This document shows positions 34,883-42,921 of a DNA stretch of 64,000 bases, piece after piece (positions within the stretch are counted from its first letter, which is position 1; each line of letters begins with the position of its first letter). The notes beneath the pieces were generated by a model. It was not told the DNA's origin. It made no database searches and saw nothing but the letters and a program-made list of their open reading frames with translations. Source of the DNA: Allobosea sp. Root483D1 (GTDB lineage Bacteria > Pseudomonadota > Alphaproteobacteria > Rhizobiales > Beijerinckiaceae); assembly GCF_001429505.1 (NCBI RefSeq), contig NZ_LMJW01000018.1, positions 62,001 through 126,000 on the forward strand. Reading direction: 5' to 3'. The translations under genes and the position numbers were made by a program.

Positions 34883-35887
34883 TCAGATTGTCAGCACGAT
34901 CTTGCCGATATGGGCGTTGCTCTCCATCAGCGCATGCGCCTCGGCTGCCTGCGCGAGCGGGAAGCGGGCGTGGATCACCGGCTTGCAACGCCCTTCCGTC
35001 AGCAGCGGCCAGACCTTCTGCTCGAGCTCGCGCGCGATTGCCGCCTTCTCGGCGATCGTGCGCGGGCGAAGCGTCGAGCCGGTATGGGTCAGCCGCTTCA
35101 TCATCAGACGGCGAAAGTCGACCTCGGTCTTCGGACCGTTGAGGAAAGCGATCTGGACGATGCGGCCGCTTTCGGCTGCGGCATCGTAATTGCGGTTGAT
35201 GTAGTCGCCGCCGACCATGTCGAGGATCAGGTCGACGCCCCGACCTCCAGTCGCCGCCTTCGCCGCGGCGGCAAAATCCTCGTTTCGGTAGTTGATGGCA
35301 TGGTCGGCGCCGAGTTCGCGGCAGGCGGTGCATTTTTCGTCCGAGCCCGCGGTTGCCAGCACGGTCGCGCCGAAGGCCTTGGCGAGCTGGATCGCGGTGG
35401 TGCCGATGCCCGAGGTGCCGCCATGCACCAGGAAGCTCTCGCCCTTCTTCAGGCCGCCGCGCTGAAAGACATTGGTCCAGACGGTGAAATAGGTCTCAGG
35501 GATCGCGCCGGCCTCCTCCAGCGACAGGCCGGCCGGGATCGGCAGGGCATTGTCCTCATGGACCACGGCATATTCGGCATAGCCGCCGCCGGCGACGAGC
35601 GCGCAGACCTGGTCGCCGACCTCATAGCGCGAGACGCCTTCGCCGAGGGCGACGATCCGGCCGGCGATCTCGAGACCGGGAATGTCGGAGGCGCCGGGAG
35701 GCGGGGCGTAACCGCCCATGCGCTGCAGCACGTCGGGCCGGTTGACGCCGGCGACCGAGACATGGACCAGGACCTGGCCCGGACCGGGCTGCGGCACCGG
35801 GCGCTGCCGGGCTTGAAGGACCTCCGGGCCGCCGGGGGCATCGAAGCCGATGGCGGTCATCATCGCGGGCAGGGCAGTCATGGGCAT
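34883..35887 (-). CDS. NAD(P)H:quinone oxidoreductase (PIG3 family)
   Basis: A 334-residue medium-chain dehydrogenase/reductase without the catalytic zinc ligands. The NADPH-binding HGGTSGIGTTAIQLAKAFGA, the opening GGPEVLQARQRPVPQPGPGQ and NRPDVLQRMGGYAPPPG are characteristic of the PIG3/TP53I3 quinone oxidoreductases. It reduces quinones with NADPH. It is divergent from the DUF1192 gene with 72 bases between. Confidence 0.92.
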   Translation of the reverse strand: MPMTALPAMMTAIGFDAPGGPEVLQARQRPVPQPGPGQVLVHVSVAGVNRPDVLQRMGGYAPPPGASDIPGLEIAGRIVALGEGVSRYEVGDQVCALVAGGGYAEYAVVHEDNALPIPAGLSLEEAGAIPETYFTVWTNVFQRGGLKKGESFLVHGGTSGIGTTAIQLAKAFGATVLATAGSDEKCTACRELGADHAINYRNEDFAAAAKAATGGRGVDLILDMVGGDYINRNYDAAAESGRIVQIAFLNGPKTEVDFRRLMMKRLTHTGSTLRPRTIAEKAAIARELEQKVWPLLTEGRCKPVIHARFPLAQAAEAHALMESNAHIGKIVLTI

Positions 35888-35959
35888 CTCCTCGCCTGTG
35901 GTGCTGGCGTTCGTGTCCGATTAAGCTCCCGCGCTCGTAGGATGCAAGGCGAGGCTACG

Positions 35960-36160
35960 ATGGCTGGATTTCTCGATGATGATCGCCCGGCGCCGAAGCG
36001 GGCTCACGAGATCGGGCAGGACCTGTCGCAGCTCGCCGTCGCCGAGCTCGACGAGCGCATCGCGCTGCTGGAAGCCGAGGTCGCGCGGCTGCAGGAGGCG
36101 CGGGAGAAGAAGGCGGCGTCGCGCTCGGCCGCCGATGCCTTCTTCAAGGCGAAGGCCTGA
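35960..36160 (+). CDS. DUF1192 family protein
   Basis: A 66-residue protein with the DUF1192 pattern: an early FLDDDRPAPKRAHEIGQDLS and a C-terminal helix LDERIALLEAEVARLQEARE that ends in DAFFKA. The function is unknown. It is found near rcdA (DUF1465) in related genomes, as far as I recall. GGCGAGG lies upstream of the ATG; the open frame upstream to 34859 is a shadow of the oxidoreductase. Confidence 0.88.
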   Translation: MAGFLDDDRPAPKRAHEIGQDLSQLAVAELDERIALLEAEVARLQEAREKKAASRSAADAFFKAKA

Positions 36161-36460
36161 GGCGAAACCGCGGCAGTCAACAGCAAAGGCAGAGCCGGCG
36201 GCACTTGGCGGGACGGTTGAGTCCTTCCTGCCACGCGACAAGATGCGCCAGCGGATGAACGGATATTCATCTTCGCATCGCGGGCCGACGCGCCTATCCT
36301 GAGGACGTGGACAGAAGGCGGCGAGATGCCGCCCGCCCGCGCCGACGCGACGTCTCGGCCGGGGCCGCTTCCGACAATGACAGTCAGGTGGAAACGAGCG
36401 GACAGGCGGCTGGAAGCCGTCGCCGATCGCGTGCCTGCCTTCGACGACAGGAGAAAGACG

Positions 36461-36757
36461 ATGCGCTTCGTCGCGCTCGCCATGGCCTTGCTCGGCGCCA
36501 CGCCGGTTGCCGCCATAGAGGATACCGCCCGAGTCGGGCTGCGCGAGGACGGGGGAAAGCCGCTCGCCGCCCTGCAACTGCGCTGGCCGCAGACCATCGT
36601 GATCATGCAGGCGCCGGTCACCGTGCTCGGCGGGCACAGCATCGAGATCCGGCGCGAGATCGCGCCCAGCGTCAGCTTGGGCGGCACCTATCGCTATTCG
36701 TTGGGCGAGCGATTCGTCAGCGAGCGCTTCGGCCTGAAGCTGACGGTGACCCGGTAG
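36461..36757 (+). CDS. Small secreted hypothetical protein
   Basis: A 98-residue protein with a signal peptide (RFVALAMALLGATPVAA). The mature 80 residues look beta-rich (LGGTYRYSLGERFVSERFGLKL). AGGAGA precedes the ATG. The family is not known to me. It is the last gene before the candidate small RNA. Confidence 0.65.
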   Translation: MRFVALAMALLGATPVAAIEDTARVGLREDGGKPLAALQLRWPQTIVIMQAPVTVLGGHSIEIRREIAPSVSLGGTYRYSLGERFVSERFGLKLTVTR

Positions 36758-36807
36758 CGAGCTGGCCGGGTCAGGATCGTTCGAATTTGTCGCATTTTCG
36801 GGCGCCG

Positions 36808-36839
36808 TTAACGGTCGCTTAACGATTCCAAAGTATGAA
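36808..36839 (+). promoter_or_regulatory. Perfect CtrA box with -10-like hexamer upstream of candidate sRNA
   Basis: TTAA (36808-36811), seven bases, TTAA (36819-36822) is an exact match to the full CtrA consensus TTAA-N7-TTAA. A -10-like TATGAA follows at 36834-36839, putting the expected start at about 36846, exactly where the first hairpin of the candidate RNA begins. CtrA boxes commonly overlap the -35 region of activated promoters. Confidence 0.6.
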
Positions 36840-36845
36840 TCGCAT

Positions 36846-36939
36846 CATCCAGTTTGTCTGGATGTCGAGTGGCTCCTGCCCACTCTGTTTGACGCCTCCC
36901 TGTTGACCTTCGAGCCGCCTTCGGGGCGGCTCTTTTTTT
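36846..36939 (+). ncRNA. Candidate small RNA with anti-Shine-Dalgarno motifs
   Basis: About 94 nt without an open frame of note. Hairpin 1: CATCCAG (36846-36852), loop TTTGT, CTGGATG. Hairpin 2: GAGTGG (36867-36872), a seven-base loop with CTCCT, CCACTC (36880-36885). A single-stranded linker carries CCTCCC (36895-36900). The terminator stem-loop follows (36912-36932), with seven T residues. CTCCT and CCTCC match the anti-Shine-Dalgarno sequence, as in the alphaproteobacterial sRNAs with CCUCC motifs (for example the alpha-r14 family and CcsR RNAs). This is inference from structure; no homologue was checked. Confidence 0.6.
36912..36939 (+). terminator. Rho-independent terminator ending the candidate sRNA
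   Basis: GAGCCGCC (36912-36919) and GGCGGCTC (36925-36932) form a perfect eight-base stem with a TTCGG loop, followed by seven T residues. No protein gene ends nearby upstream except the secreted protein at 36757, so a short transcript starting between is the likely user. Confidence 0.93.
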
Positions 36940-37003
36940 GTCCGCGCCCGGATTTCCGGGCGGGGCAGGGGCATCGACGGCCCGGACCATCGCACCGTTA
37001 ACC

Positions 37004-37018
37004 TTAACGACACGTTAC
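37004..37018 (+). promoter_or_regulatory. Near-consensus CtrA box upstream of rcdA
   Basis: TTAA (37004-37007), seven bases, TTAC (37015-37018): one mismatch from TTAA-N7-TTAA. A further TTAA is at 36998-37001. It lies 102 bases before the rcdA ATG. In Caulobacter, rcdA transcription depends on CtrA, so a site here is expected. Binding is unproven. Confidence 0.5.
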
Positions 37019-37119
37019 CACAGCGCCGACAAGCTCATGGCGTTATCCTTGCGATGTCCCGGCCAGAACCGGCGTCGCGTCCTTCGACCGCACGCCACTG
37101 TGCCGATTGGAGACATGGG

Positions 37120-37647
37120 ATGACCGATTTGACGATGCTGAGGCCTGTGGCCGAGGACGGCGCGATCTCGTTTGCACGCGGCTTCGTCAAATCGGACGCG
37201 TTCATGCAGCTGTTCCGCGAGGGGATGGGGCTGGTCGAGGCGACCGCCTCCTATCTCGACGGGGAAGGGCGGGCCGAATCGGCGGCGCTGCCGCGCGAGG
37301 TCTCGCTGACCTATGCGACCGAGAGCATGCGCCTGACGACACGGCTGATGCAGATCGCCTCCTGGCTGCTGGTGCAGCGCGCCGTCGCCGAGGGCGAGAT
37401 GAGTACCGACCAGGCACGTAACGAGCACAACAAGGTGCGCATCGCCGAGCCGATGCTGCAGCCGAGCAGCGCCGAGGCCGCGCGCCTGCCGCAGCGCCTG
37501 CGCGACCTGATCGGCCATTCAATCCGCCTGCAGGAGCGCATCCGCAATCTCGACGAGCAGATGTCGGGCGCTGTCCGGCCAGCTGCGGCGAACCCGGTGC
37601 GCGGCCAGCTCGAGAGCCTGCAGGCCCGGCTCGGCCTGCTGCGCTGA
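37120..37647 (+). CDS. rcdA: RcdA, adaptor for CtrA degradation (DUF1465)
   Basis: A 175-residue helical DUF1465 protein. Conserved stretches: FARGFVKSDAFMQLFREGMGL, EVSLTYATESMRLTTRLMQI and ASWLLVQRAVAEGEM, followed by HNKVRI and a final QLESLQARLGLL. In Caulobacter RcdA works with CpdR and PopA as an adaptor that lets ClpXP destroy the master regulator CtrA at the swarmer-to-stalked transition. GGAGACATGGG precedes the ATG at 37120; the frame is open to 37054 without support. Confidence 0.9.
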   Translation: MTDLTMLRPVAEDGAISFARGFVKSDAFMQLFREGMGLVEATASYLDGEGRAESAALPREVSLTYATESMRLTTRLMQIASWLLVQRAVAEGEMSTDQARNEHNKVRIAEPMLQPSSAEAARLPQRLRDLIGHSIRLQERIRNLDEQMSGAVRPAAANPVRGQLESLQARLGLLR

Positions 37648-37654
37648 TATCGGG

Positions 37655-37762
37655 CGTCATGCTCGGGCTTGTCCCGAGCATCTCAGGCCGGAAGAGCCCC
37701 GACCGGGGGCCCTCTCGTGATGAGATTCCTGGGCCTGCGCTTCACTGCGCCCGAGAATGACG
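37655..37762. repeat. Palindromic intergenic element with CGTCAT...ATGACG ends
   Basis: Terminal inverted repeats CGTCATGCTCGGG (37655-37667) and CCCGAGAATGACG (37750-37762) match with one mismatch over 13 bases. The inner part has further short palindromes (CTCGGGCTTGTCCCGAG). Elements of this design are common between genes in Hyphomicrobiales. It sits between rcdA and rpmE, which are convergent. Confidence 0.65.
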
Positions 37763-37799
37763 GCACTTTCCAGCCGCGGCCTATCGTCGCCATCAATGC

Positions 37800-37828
37800 A
37801 AAAAGCCCGGCCGTGAGGCTGGGCTTTT
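37800..37828 (-). terminator. Terminator after rpmE
   Basis: AAAAGCCC (37801-37808) and GGGCTTTT (37821-37828) pair, with four more inner pairs (one wobble) and a GTGA loop. On the minus strand the stem ends in five T residues, 40 bases past the rpmE stop. Confidence 0.88.
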
Positions 37829-37869
37829 CTGTCGTGCTCGCCGGCCCAGAAAGGCCGCGAAAACGCGAA

Positions 37870-38103
37870 TTACTTCTTGGCGAGGGTGCCCAGCGCACCG
37901 AAACGCGAGTTGAAGCGCGAGACGCGGCCGCCACGGTCCAGCATGTGCTGGGTGCCGCCGGTCCAGGCCGGGTGGGTCTTCGGGTCGATGTCGAGGTTGA
38001 GGGTGTCACCCTCCTTGCCCAGCGTCGAACGCGTGAAGTATTCGGTGCCATCGGTCATGACGACCTTGATGGTGTGGTAGTCGGGATGAATGCCGGTCTT
38101 CAT
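37870..38103 (-). CDS. rpmE: 50S ribosomal protein bL31
   Basis: A 77-residue bL31. The opening [20 protein letters not shown], the central THPAWTGG and the end [12 protein letters not shown] match the family. There is no CxxC pair, so this is the zinc-free form (C-minus). GAGGATT precedes the ATG at 38103; the longer frame to 38229 is unsupported. Confidence 0.95.
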   Translation of the reverse strand: MKTGIHPDYHTIKVVMTDGTEYFTRSTLGKEGDTLNLDIDPKTHPAWTGGTQHMLDRGGRVSRFNSRFGALGTLAKK

Positions 38104-38243
38104 GGCGAAATCCTCAATTGTCGAAAAGCGGGCTGCCGGAACTCGGCGCGCATCGCCGGCTCTTCGAACAATTCGTACGAGCCTGTTGTGAAGTCGGCTG
38201 CCCATAGCGCAGCCGCAGCGACGGTGCAAGCTTTTCGGGATAG

Positions 38244-40028
38244 GTGAGCGTGGCGAACGAGAACAACGAAGACAGCAAGGCGCGGCCGGATTTCAGCGCG
38301 CTGCGCTCGTTCTGGCCCTATGCAATGGCGCAGAAGCAGCGGATCGCTTTCGCGCTCGTGGCCCTGATCGTCGCTTCGCTCGCGACGCTGGCGCTGCCCA
38401 TGGCGGTCAGGCGCGTCATCGATGTCGGCTTCTCCGGCGGCGAGCAGCAGCTGGCGAACTCCTATTTCGCCATCCTGATCGCCGTCGTCGCGGTGCTGGC
38501 GCTGGCGAGCTCGTTCCGCTTCTATCTGGTGATGACGGTCGGCGAGCGCGTCGTCTCGCAATTGCGGGCCGACGTCTTCGCGCATCTGACCCGGCTCGAG
38601 CCGGCCTTCTTCGACGCCAGCCGGGCCGGCGACCTGGTTTCGCGCCTGACGGCCGATACGACGCAGATCAAGTCGACCTTCGCCTCGACCGCCTCGATAG
38701 CCCTGCGCAACGCCATCATGTTCCTCGGCGCGCTGGCGCTGATGATCTTTACCAGCCCGCAGCTCTCGGCGATCGTGATCGGTGCGATCCCGCTGGTCGT
38801 GTTGCCGCTGGTGTTCTCGGGCCGCAGCGTGCGCAAGCGCGCCCGCGCCGCGCAGGACCGGCTCGCCGACGCCTCCGCCTTCGCTGCCGAGGCGATCGGG
38901 GCGATCCGGACCATGCAGTCCTTCGGGGCGGAGCGCGCCACGACGCTGCGCTTCCAGGGGGCCTCGGATGGCGCCTATGACGCTTCGCGCGATGCGACGC
39001 GCTCGCGTGCCTGGCTTTCCGGCATCGCGATCTTCCTGGTCTCGGCCAGCGTCGTGCTGGTGCTCTGGGTTGGCGCGACCGAGGTCTTCGCCGGACGGAT
39101 GAGCGGCGGGCGCCTGTCGCAATTCGTGCTCTACGCCGTGCTGGCGGCGAGCTCGCTCGGCCAGCTCTCGGAAGTCTATGGCGACATTTCGGCCGCGGCC
39201 GGCGCCGCCGGAAGGCTCGGCGAGATTCTTGCGACCAAGCCGGCCATCACCGCACCGCCCCATCCCAAGGCGTTGCCCACGCCGCCGGTTGGCGCGCTCA
39301 ACTTCGAGGGCGTCTCCTTCCGCTATACCGGCCGCAGCAATCTCGCGCTGGCGGATCTCGACCTTGCGATCAAGCCGGGCGAGCGCGTCGCGCTGGTCGG
39401 CCCGTCCGGTGCCGGCAAGAGCACGGTGCTGCAACTGGCGCTGCGCTTCTACGATCCCTTCGCCGGCCGCGTCGTGGTCGATGGCGTCGCCGGGCCGGAA
39501 GCTGATCCGACCGATTGGCGGACTCGCTTTGCACTCGTGCCGCAGGAGCCGACCGTGTTCGGCGTCTCCGTCGCCGACAACATCGCCTATGGCCGCCCCG
39601 GAGCGAGCCGGGCGCAGATCGAAGAGGCAGCGCAGCTCGCCGCAGCTGACGGCTTCATCCGGGCCCTGCCTGAGGGCTACGACACCGTCATCGGCGAGCG
39701 CGGCGTCACGCTCTCGGGCGGCCAGCGCCAGCGCCTCGCCATCGCCCGCGCCGTGCTGAAGGACGCGCCGATCCTGCTGCTTGACGAGGCGACCTCGGCG
39801 CTCGATTCGGAAAGCGAGCGCGCCGTGCAGGACGCGCTCGACCGGTTGATGCAAGGGCGGACCACGCTGGTCGTGGCCCACCGCCTCGCCACCATCCTCT
39901 CCGCCGACCGCATCCTGGTGATGGAGGACGGGCGGGTGGTCGAGGAAGGCACGCATGCCGCCCTCGTCGCCAAGGGGGGGCTCTATGCACGCCTCGCCGC
40001 GCTCCAGTTCGGGCTGGAAGCGGCCTAG
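38244..40028 (+). CDS. ABC transporter, fused membrane and ATPase domains (ABCB/MsbA-like)
   Basis: A 594-residue half-transporter. Residues 1-330 form a six-helix type IV exporter domain (with [22 protein letters not shown] as the coupling helix region). The ATPase follows, with Walker [10 protein letters not shown], signature [15 protein letters not shown], Walker [13 protein letters not shown] and H-loop AHRLAT. This is the ABCB/lipid-A-exporter-like organisation; the substrate, probably lipid or peptide, cannot be named. The GTG at 38244 is used; a second GTG (38250) is two codons on. It is divergent from rpmE. Confidence 0.92.
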   Translation: MSVANENNEDSKARPDFSALRSFWPYAMAQKQRIAFALVALIVASLATLALPMAVRRVIDVGFSGGEQQLANSYFAILIAVVAVLALASSFRFYLVMTVGERVVSQLRADVFAHLTRLEPAFFDASRAGDLVSRLTADTTQIKSTFASTASIALRNAIMFLGALALMIFTSPQLSAIVIGAIPLVVLPLVFSGRSVRKRARAAQDRLADASAFAAEAIGAIRTMQSFGAERATTLRFQGASDGAYDASRDATRSRAWLSGIAIFLVSASVVLVLWVGATEVFAGRMSGGRLSQFVLYAVLAASSLGQLSEVYGDISAAAGAAGRLGEILATKPAITAPPHPKALPTPPVGALNFEGVSFRYTGRSNLALADLDLAIKPGERVALVGPSGAGKSTVLQLALRFYDPFAGRVVVDGVAGPEADPTDWRTRFALVPQEPTVFGVSVADNIAYGRPGASRAQIEEAAQLAAADGFIRALPEGYDTVIGERGVTLSGGQRQRLAIARAVLKDAPILLLDEATSALDSESERAVQDALDRLMQGRTTLVVAHRLATILSADRILVMEDGRVVEEGTHAALVAKGGLYARLAALQFGLEAA

Positions 40029-41753
40029 TCAGCCTGCCGGCTGGAGAGCCGCTTCAAGCAGCGTCGCGGTGTCCAGCAGCCCCTGCTTGCGCGCCGCCTG
40101 CGCCGGCGTCAGCCCTTCCGCGTTCCGCATCGCTGGATCGGCACCCGCCGCCAGCAGGAATTCGGCGAGATCGCAGGCGCTGGTGTCGTGATCAGGCAGG
40201 CAGAACAAGGGCGGCTCGCCTGAGCGGGCCGACGCATTGGCGAGCGCAGGAGCCTCGGCGAAGAGCGTCTCCAGTCGCTCGATCTCGCCGGCCTGACACA
40301 GGGCTTCGATGTCGTGACTGCGCGAGGCCAGATAGATCTGCGCAGCGCTGGCGCCCTGATGACGCGCCCAGCCGAGCGGCGTCGAGCCATAGCGGCGCTC
40401 GATCGGATCGATCTCGGCACCCGCCTCGACCAAGAGCGCGACGATCTCGATCGCGTCGCTGCCGGCCGCCTCGTGCAGGGCGCGAACGCCGTCGCGAGTC
40501 TCAGCATCCGGCGAAACGCCGAGGCGCAGCGCGAGGGCCGCGATCTCCGCCTTGCCCTGCCGGATCGCGACCAGCAGCGGGGCCGGGCTGAGCAGGAAGT
40601 CCAGATTGCCGTCGAGAAGCCGGCGCGCCTCGGCTTCTTCGCCGCGGGCAACCGCGGCGGTGAAGGCCTCCTGCCCGCTGAGCTCGACCGGGCTGGCGCC
40701 ATTGTCGACGAGCAGGCCGACGAGATCGCTGCGGCCGTCGATCATGGCCTGCTTGACCAGGCTCTGCTTCGAATAGGCGTTGAGCACCTGCGCCCGGGCG
40801 CCATGGGCGAGGAGCCAGGCGGCGCGTTTCGGCTGGCGCGGCACGGCGTTGCCGAGCAAATAGTCGAGCGGCGGCGCCGGCAATTCGCGTACAGGCTCGT
40901 GCCAGCGCCCGGTCTCGCCGCGCTTTTCCGTCTCACTCCAGAGCAGATCGAGCCAGAACACCTCGTCAGCGCCGAGCGACGAGTTGTAGAGCGCCTGGCC
41001 GTTGAGCGGGTCGGCGCCGCGAGCGATCATCAACTGCGCCAGCGCCTCTGCCTGCGGATGCGGCGGCTGATTGCCTTCGCCGCCGCCGATGACGCCGGTC
41101 AGTGGCGTGAAATGGTTGCTGCCGTCGCTGAACAGTGCGTTCGGAGCGGCGCCATGGTCGAGCAGGAGCTGCGCGATAGCGACGGCGTTGCGCGACAGGG
41201 CCTCGTTCGGCAGGCGGGTGAAGGCGAGACGGAGCAGCGGCTTCCAGCCGTCGAAATCGCTCGGTCTGTCCGCCAGTGCCGCGTCCTTGCCGAGAAAGCT
41301 GCGGACAGCGTCAAGGTCATGCGCGGCGACGGCGGTGTGGATGCTGTCGCCGACGATCTCGGGGTGGCGTTCGAGCAGGCGCTGCGCCAGCGCGCCGCGC
41401 GCCGGCCGATCAGCCTCGTATGTGCCCCAATTTTGCGTGCCCGGCCTGACGCCGTAGCGCAGCACCGACTTCTCCAGGAACAGCGCGACGAGCGCGGCAC
41501 GGCCGCGCGCCGCAGCCTCCCGCGCAGCGAGTTCCTGCTTCAGCGCTGCCCAGTTCGCCAGCCCGTAGTCGCGGGCGAGCGCGTGCTGGACCTCGCGCAG
41601 CTTTGCCGCACCGGCGTGGTTCGGGATCAGCTTACGGAAACGGGCAAGGGCCTCGGTGTCGCCGGCCTCGATCTCCTTCAGCCAGCGCTTGGCCTGGCGA
41701 CGGATCGTCTCGAGGGTCGAACGGGGCGTGAGTTCACGGGTGGGATCAGACAT
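40029..41753 (-). CDS. Ankyrin-repeat protein
   Basis: A 574-residue cytoplasmic protein with at least six ankyrin-type repeats from about residue 125 on (NAVAIAQLLLDHGAAPN, DAIEIVALLVEAGAEIDP, DLAEFLLAAGADPAMRNAEG). The N-terminal 80 residues (RQAKRWLKEIEAGDTEALARFR ... DYGLANWAALKQELA) are a small helical domain often found in front of such repeats. It likely mediates protein contacts; the partner is unknown. No signal peptide. It is convergent with the ABC transporter and ends right at its stop. Confidence 0.88.
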   Translation of the reverse strand: MSDPTRELTPRSTLETIRRQAKRWLKEIEAGDTEALARFRKLIPNHAGAAKLREVQHALARDYGLANWAALKQELAAREAAARGRAALVALFLEKSVLRYGVRPGTQNWGTYEADRPARGALAQRLLERHPEIVGDSIHTAVAAHDLDAVRSFLGKDAALADRPSDFDGWKPLLRLAFTRLPNEALSRNAVAIAQLLLDHGAAPNALFSDGSNHFTPLTGVIGGGEGNQPPHPQAEALAQLMIARGADPLNGQALYNSSLGADEVFWLDLLWSETEKRGETGRWHEPVRELPAPPLDYLLGNAVPRQPKRAAWLLAHGARAQVLNAYSKQSLVKQAMIDGRSDLVGLLVDNGASPVELSGQEAFTAAVARGEEAEARRLLDGNLDFLLSPAPLLVAIRQGKAEIAALALRLGVSPDAETRDGVRALHEAAGSDAIEIVALLVEAGAEIDPIERRYGSTPLGWARHQGASAAQIYLASRSHDIEALCQAGEIERLETLFAEAPALANASARSGEPPLFCLPDHDTSACDLAEFLLAAGADPAMRNAEGLTPAQAARKQGLLDTATLLEAALQPAG

Positions 41754-41834
41754 GGGTCTTCCTTCCGAGGAAAGCCTGATGTCCGCTCGACAGGCCGGAA
41801 GAAAGCGAGATGCGATGTCTTCGCTTCAGATTAT

Positions 41835-41980
41835 GGGTGGGAGCAGGCTCCCTTGCCGCGGACTGGTGGCGCCCCATGCGCTCTACGGCGATGAAAACCG
41901 CATGACGCCAGCGAAGTCAATCGCCGTCGGTGCGGGCTGCGAGCCGCATTCGTCCTTACCGCCTGGTCGCTCCGGACAAT
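41835..41980 (-). ncRNA. ssrS: Candidate 6S RNA
   Basis: Directly downstream of zapA, the usual place of the 6S gene in alphaproteobacteria. On the minus strand the segment folds into one long interrupted hairpin. Closing pairs are GGAGC (41973-41969) with GCTCC (41844-41840) and AGGC (41964-41961) with GCCT. Next come ATGCG-GCTC (41949-41941) with GAGCGCAT, then a large asymmetric bubble (13 bases on the 5' side). The apical stem is ACGGCGAT (41927-41920) with ATCGCCGT (41892-41885). A bubble within a long stem is the 6S hallmark that mimics an open promoter. Ends are approximate. Confidence 0.55.
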
Positions 41981-41991
41981 GCCTGCGCAGC

Positions 41992-42360
41992 CTAGCCGGT
42001 TTGCCCCGGCAGCAGACTCCTCGCCACACCCTCGATGCGCTCGGCTGCGGCGTTGAGCACGGCTGCGGCCTTCTCTTCCAATTCGCCGGCGCGCTGGTCG
42101 GCGAAGCCGGCATCGCCCTGCAGCGACTGCAGGCGGCCTTCCAGCGTCTCGACCTTCTTCTTCAGCTCGGTGACCTCGTCGGCGACCATCAGCGCCGCCA
42201 TGACGTGCAGGCGCATGTCGCCGATCTCGCCGAAGGCCTGGCGCATCTCCTCGATCTTGCCGTCATAGAGCTGCGCGAGCGCCTCCAGATGCGGCTCCTC
42301 GCCCTCGCCGCAGGCCATGCGGTAGGCCTTGCCGGAGATGGTGACGTTGACCTGGGGCAT
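41992..42360 (-). CDS. zapA: Cell division protein ZapA
   Basis: A 122-residue ZapA. The N-terminal QVNVTISGKAYRMACGEGEE and the PHLEALAQLYDGKIEEMRQ segment are the family's globular domain; a long coiled coil (ELKKKVETLEGRLQSL) follows. ZapA bundles FtsZ filaments at the division site. Its start overlaps the DUF4164 stop by one base, and both probably share one transcript that may continue into the 6S-like RNA. Confidence 0.93.
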   Translation of the reverse strand: MPQVNVTISGKAYRMACGEGEEPHLEALAQLYDGKIEEMRQAFGEIGDMRLHVMAALMVADEVTELKKKVETLEGRLQSLQGDAGFADQRAGELEEKAAAVLNAAAERIEGVARSLLPGQTG

Positions 42361-42704
42361 CAGGCGTCCTGCTCGGCTTCTTCGTCGGGGTGGGCTTCGA
42401 CGCGCGCGATCACTTCGGCGAGCGCCGTCATGGCGCGGTCGAGCTTGCGATCGACCTCTTCCGCGACGCCCTGGACCTGGCCGACCCGGGCCATGGCACC
42501 GTCCAATTCGACGGCGAGGCGAGCGCGATCGTCCTGCATCAAAGTGAGTTCGGTTTCGAGATTGGCCCGGCCACGCTCGACCTCGAGCCGCCTGCGAGCA
42601 GCTGCCTCGAGTTGGCCGAGCGCGCTTTCGAGGCGCGACAGGGCGTGATCCAGTCCTGGAGACGCCACGCTTCTTCCTCTGCAGGCCGGCCGGAGCCGGT
42701 TCAT
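42360..42704 (-). CDS. DUF4164 family coiled-coil protein
   Basis: A 114-residue, mostly helical coiled-coil protein (LSRLESALGQLEAAARRRLEVERG, then LETELTLMQDDRARLAVELD). The DUF4164 family is almost always encoded directly upstream of zapA in Hyphomicrobiales, suggesting a division role. The true start could be an internal GTG, since the first 18 residues are arginine-rich and do not look conserved. The function is unknown. Confidence 0.78.
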   Translation of the reverse strand: MNRLRPACRGRSVASPGLDHALSRLESALGQLEAAARRRLEVERGRANLETELTLMQDDRARLAVELDGAMARVGQVQGVAEEVDRKLDRAMTALAEVIARVEAHPDEEAEQDA

Positions 42705-42921
42705 CCGATTCGGAAGCCTAGTTTAACAAATGTGAGCGTGGAAAGCGCTTTAGGTGTCTCCGCGATCCGCGTGCCCTGTTGGCAGTGGATATCCGGCCGT
42801 CTCAGGCGAATTGACTCCGCTTGAGCGGGCAGCCTATCGAACGCGCGACCTTTTCCATGTTCGCCGCTCGCTGCCGGCCGGCACCGGCGCGAGCCCTTGT
42901 CCCGTCCGCCGGAGAGATTCC

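Noticed and set aside
34859..35959. Extended frame upstream of the DUF1192 gene
   Set aside because: Antisense to the quinone oxidoreductase; DUF1192 similarity starts at 35960.
38100..39956. 618-codon minus-strand frame over the ABC exporter
   Set aside because: Antisense shadow rich in arginine, glutamine and aspartate; overlaps a certain gene.
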